NCBI GenBank assembly: GCA_963931865.1
Contig: OZ007515.1
Coordinates: 4,082,701 to 4,146,700, forward strand
Origin: Axinella damicornis
Lineage: Eukaryota > Porifera > Demospongiae > Axinellida > Axinellidae
DNA length: 64,000 nucleotides
Direction: 5' to 3'
The notes under the pieces were generated by a model. The model made no database searches. It was not told the DNA's origin and saw only the letters and a program-made list of their open reading frames with translations. Both the position numbers and the translations under genes were made by a program. Positions within the stretch are counted from its first letter, which is position 1. Each line of letters starts with the position of its first letter. Of the stretch, positions 61,109 to 64,000 are shown piece after piece.

Positions 61109-61554
61109 ACACACACACACAGGCTTATTTACATGACACAGGAGGAGGAGAACGTTTCCGAACGCTGACATCCAATTTCTACCGCAATGCAGACGCAGCC
61201 ATTCTGATGTACAGTGTGGAAGACCAGTACACATTTGAGAACCTTCAGGAGTGGATAGAAAATGCACAAGACAGCGTAGACCTGGACAGTTTTGTCTGGG
61301 CCCTTGTAGGCAACAAATGCGACTTACCGCTTGAAATTGAGCACGACAGTATCAAGGCACGGTGTGAGCAGCTTGGAACGACTCTGAGTTTCTTTGCATC
61401 TGCAAAAACTGGTGAAAATGTTGTCAATGCTATGGAGAAGATAGTCGCAGAAGTGCACAAGAAGAGAGCCGGAAAGTTCGAAAAGACTCCTGGCCACGGA
61501 GTGGTGAAGGTACAAAGCACGAACCCTAATAAAAGTAAGTCCAAGTGTTGCTGA
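59579..61554 (+). CDS. Rab-like small GTPase C
   Basis: Two exons, 59579-59755 and 61123-61554 (phase 0), giving 202 residues. G1 is GDPRVGKTT, with Arg where Ras has Gly13. G3 is HDTGGGERF instead of WDTAGQERF, so both the usual Trp and the catalytic Gln are lost. G4 GNKCD and G5 ASAK are standard. The C-terminus SKSKCC is a classical Rab di-cysteine prenylation site. Altered G1 and G3 together predict poor GTP hydrolysis or altered nucleotide handling, but a working fold is indicated by the intact remaining motifs. The intron contains transposon fragments and ends with 43 C, then CA repeats, directly before the AG. First-exon sequence is closest to GTPase D (PEYKIILLG, VGKTTFF). Confidence 0.9.
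61052..61121 (+). repeat. Poly-C (43) plus (CA)n forming the GTPase C acceptor region
   Basis: Forty-three consecutive C (61052-61094) are followed by about thirteen CA repeats ending in the AG of the exon 2 acceptor. The normal mixed pyrimidine tract is completely replaced. Confidence 0.95.
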
Positions 61555-62216
61555 TGAGAAGAAACAAACTATGTTCAGTTGGTTATGTAGAAATGTGTGG
61601 TTATTATATTTTTGTCGGTGATGGGAAGGAGGGTGTTTTTTTGTTTTGTGCAGCAAAGTTTGATGTGTATGTATGTGTGGAGGTACATAAAATAACACCA
61701 CATTAGTAGTAGTATGTTGCCTCTTTCCCTGTTTTATGTTCTTCGGTTTGTGTTGACTGCGCTTCCGCTCCCATGAGTTTAATATTTCAGCACAAGCCAA
61801 AGACCATAAAATCAGGGTAGGCCTATGGACGAGGATAGGTAGCTAGTATGTACTCTAGCCTCACCTTAGCCTTGTTCCCAAACGGCCTGGGAACAATCAA
61901 GGCTATAATACTCCACCTGGGTTTCTGCTATAAGCTCGTGTTCACACAAATGTGGCATCTCTGAGCTGCCGATGTCATGCCGTCACCAGTAATTCTCTGT
62001 GGAATAATAGACGAACCAAATCCCCCACGTACATGACGTACGTGTACATGTACATAAAAATTTAATTATGTTGTTTGTGATGACGTCATGCGGAAGTCGG
62101 AGCGCCCGTCATGTCATTTCCGCTCTGGGCAACTCCCCCTTTCCGGATTGCATGCAGCCCCAGTACGTGGGTGTGGCTGCGTATTAAAGAGTAAGCTAGG
62201 ACTGGAGGGAGTAAAC

Positions 62217-62390
62217 ATGGCGTTTCTCCGGCCTCTGCCCGAGTACAAGATCATCCTCTTGGGCGAGCAGGGGGTAGGCAAGACGACCTTCTTTGCGCGT
62301 GTCAGGGACGACGAGTTCACCTCCTCCACGCTGACTACGGCTGTCGACTCGCTAACACACACAATGCGGATTGGAAACACTGAAGTCAAG
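62217..62390 (+). CDS. Rab-like small GTPase D, first exon only
   Basis: The first 58 codons end at a gtacgc donor in the same relative position as in A, B and C. The product begins MAFLRPLPEYKIILLG, with G1 GEQGVGKTT followed by FFARVRDDEF and a switch-I-like TTAVDSLT. I find no second exon with a G3 motif before 64000, so the rest probably lies beyond the window; a degenerate exon or a first-exon duplicate cannot be excluded. An in-frame ATG 43 codons upstream exists, but the sequence between is not GTPase-like. Without exon 2 the state of the catalytic Gln is unknown. Confidence 0.75.
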
Positions 62391-62403
62391 GTACGCTTAG
62401 GAT

Positions 62404-62472
62404 TAGTCTATCGAGCTAGACCAATTCTCTCGCTTTCCGGAAGAGAGAGAATTGGTCTAGCTCGATAGACTA
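62404..62472. mobile_element. 69-bp foldback with perfect 9-bp TSD beside the GTPase D donor
   Basis: tagtctatcgagctagacc, aattctctc and their reverse complement around cgctttccgga. GCTTAGGAT flanks both sides (62395-62403 and 62473-62481). The insertion is 13 bp downstream of the exon 1 donor and shares only the TAGTCT...AGACTA tips with the larger family. Confidence 0.85.
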
Positions 62473-63182
62473 GCTTAGGATCAATTGCCCATAGAGTAAT
62501 TTATTAGGCGTGTCGTCGTGTGTACAGGATTTACAGAGGTTATGCTGATCATAATATAGCAAGGTGCAGCTGCAAATTGTCACCTGGCAGCAAATCAATG
62601 TGGTAGACTAACTCAGAGAAGCGAGCAACCAGCATGAGGACAGTATCTATGACAGCTGCGCAAGGATGAAAACGGGAGAGATAAATACCAGTGGGAGGCC
62701 TGATGCTAGTCCCTCTTGAGTTGAAGCGAATCCAGCCAGAGTAAGTAGCTGACTATCACACATGCACATTGTGGTTTCCATGCATGTTCACTCAGTTATG
62801 GCTGAGCATAGTATACGTAGAAAGGCTTCATGGGAATAGCATAATACATGTAGACTCAAGGCTAACTTGCTTTGATCTGCTCTCTGCTGGAACTTGGAAG
62901 TGCAATTGGTTTCTAAGTTGAAGCTCGTGGTCAAGCTGATCAGGATTTCCAGTGGCCTGTAGGGAGTTTGGCTCCTTCATTAATTCATGGCCTGGGGCTC
63001 CCCACACAAAATATAGTCTTGAAGTAGGCATCCCACTCTAAACCCTAGTCCTGAACCTATGCTGACTAGCTTGATCAGGTGTCAGCCACAGAATAGCACC
63101 TTCTTATTTTAGAACCTTCTTAAAAAGAACTATTTTGATTCACCATATTTTTAACAGTTACAGTTACACATAGTTTCCTATT

Positions 63183-63345
63183 GCAGTTGTTTGCTTTTAC
63201 ACAGGCTTAGGAAAGAAAGGAGGTGAAAAATCTGGAGTCGCCAGGAATCGAACCTGGGTTGAGCCACGAGTGCCTTAACCACTAGGCCACAACTCCAGGC
63301 AACAACCAGACCCCCCACCTCCTTTCTTATACAGCATGGGCAGTA
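63183..63345 (-). mobile_element. Repeat with inverted flanks enclosing a tRNA-like Pol III unit
   Basis: The plus-strand left flank ttgcagttgtttgcttttac, caggcttaggaaagaaagg, aggtg equals the arm of the foldback at 44391. A shorter inverted match (cacctcctttct) lies at 63319-63330. Between them, on the minus strand, is a tRNA-like sequence (separate entry) followed by GATTTTT, a possible Pol III terminator. Confidence 0.7.
63233..63296 (-). pseudogene. tRNA-like sequence lacking most of the anticodon arm
   Basis: On the minus strand the seven-pair acceptor stem (GGAGTTG/CGACTCC, one G-U pair), the D-arm with box A TGGCCTAGTGG, and a perfect five-pair T-arm with box B GGTTCGATTCC are intact. 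Only 14 nt separate the D and T stems, about 8 fewer than needed for an anticodon arm plus variable loop. The total is 64 nt. It cannot decode but keeps an internal Pol III promoter. Confidence 0.75.
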
Positions 63346-64000
63346 CCGAAATACAACAGTCTCATACCCAGCCGACCAAATCCTGATCAGCTTCACATAG
63401 TTTCCTGTTCCATTTGAGAAAGTCCTGCTTCAAACCCAAGCACCTCCCCACGAGACAGCCATTCACGCCTACCCTGCCTTGGGTCTCATGAGCTGTGCAT
63501 CTGTGATCAGGCATAATGGTTGTCCTAGTGAGGCTGGGTGCCAAATTCTGTATAGGAAATTTGACTTGGGGCTGCCAGATCCCCTATGGCAACACTATAC
63601 TGCACTGCAGCAAGCTATCTCTTGTAGCCTGCACCAGACAACCTGTGAGGTTTAATGGCTAGGCGCGGCATCAATGGCCCTTGGCAGCATATCCAGGCTG
63701 GCAACCAGTGTATTGGCCACATTGTAGCTAAAGAATGGGTGTGTGGGTTGACTTGCATTATATTCCTAAAGTCCTGTCAGGGTTTGAGTATATTAATTAT
63801 GCACTAGCTCAGTACATAACACTCAAATCTGAGGTGTAGTGTGGGGATATCGTGGAGCATACCTGATTTTTTTTTTGTGGTTGATGTGGTATTATAGCCA
63901 TTGACAAAAGATTCATATGAACAGCAGAACAGCCTCTTATATACCAAACTCAACATGTTACTAATAATATAGAACACCATACACCATACAAATGTTCATT
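63346..64000. other. End of window, no feature seen
   Basis: Expected location of part of the GTPase D intron. I saw no G3, G4 or G5 motif and no recognisable repeat family. Confidence 0.5.

Noticed and set aside
62404..62472. Rho-independent terminator or microRNA precursor
   Set aside because: The perfect hairpin with flanking 9-bp duplications is better explained as a transposon insertion; no T-run follows.

Overview
This window is nuclear DNA of an animal, probably an early-branching marine invertebrate such as a demosponge; the lineage is inferred, not proven. Protein-coding genes are split by many short GT-AG introns. Gene content is metazoan: secreted fibrinogen-domain proteins, an ACP7-type purple acid phosphatase, ANKUB1, BOP1 and Rab-like GTPases. 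Between genes and inside introns lies a dense mixture of foldback MITEs, a SINE, microsatellites and exceptionally long G/C homopolymers. No bacterial operon structure, CRISPR array or rRNA gene was seen.

Layout. 1-20.8 kb has no gene I can support and is almost entirely repeats (a 0.96 kb duplicated block with minisatellites, foldback elements, TTAA- and TA-flanked MITEs, tandem arrays). 20.8-24.1 kb holds two tandem two-exon fibrinogen-domain genes, each with its own TATA box. 24.6-25.8 kb holds an uninterrupted ANKUB1-like reading frame. 26.1-31.1 kb (minus) is an eight-exon purple acid phosphatase. 31.5-33 kb holds a tRNA-headed SINE with a clear target-site duplication, then an interstitial TTAGGG tract. 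34.2-36.1 kb (plus) contains four phase-compatible exons of an unrecognised gene. 36.7-40.8 kb (minus) is a second, near-identical copy of the phosphatase. It is head-to-head with the 22-exon BOP1 gene (40.84-52.47 kb, plus), with only 76 bp between start codons. From 52.6 kb to the window end there are four paralogous Rab-like GTPase genes (two minus, two plus; the last is cut by the window edge).

Functional picture. BOP1 is a housekeeping ribosome-biogenesis factor; the two phosphatases and two fibrinogen-domain proteins are probably secreted and result from local duplication. The GTPase cluster is the most unusual protein-coding content: all four genes share one intron position, and the three with a visible G3 motif have replaced the catalytic glutamine (Val, Val, Gly). 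The second notable system is a foldback transposon family with constant tips (TAGCCTCGTTCCCAGG...), highly variable stems and 9-bp target-site duplications, which I infer to be Mutator-like.
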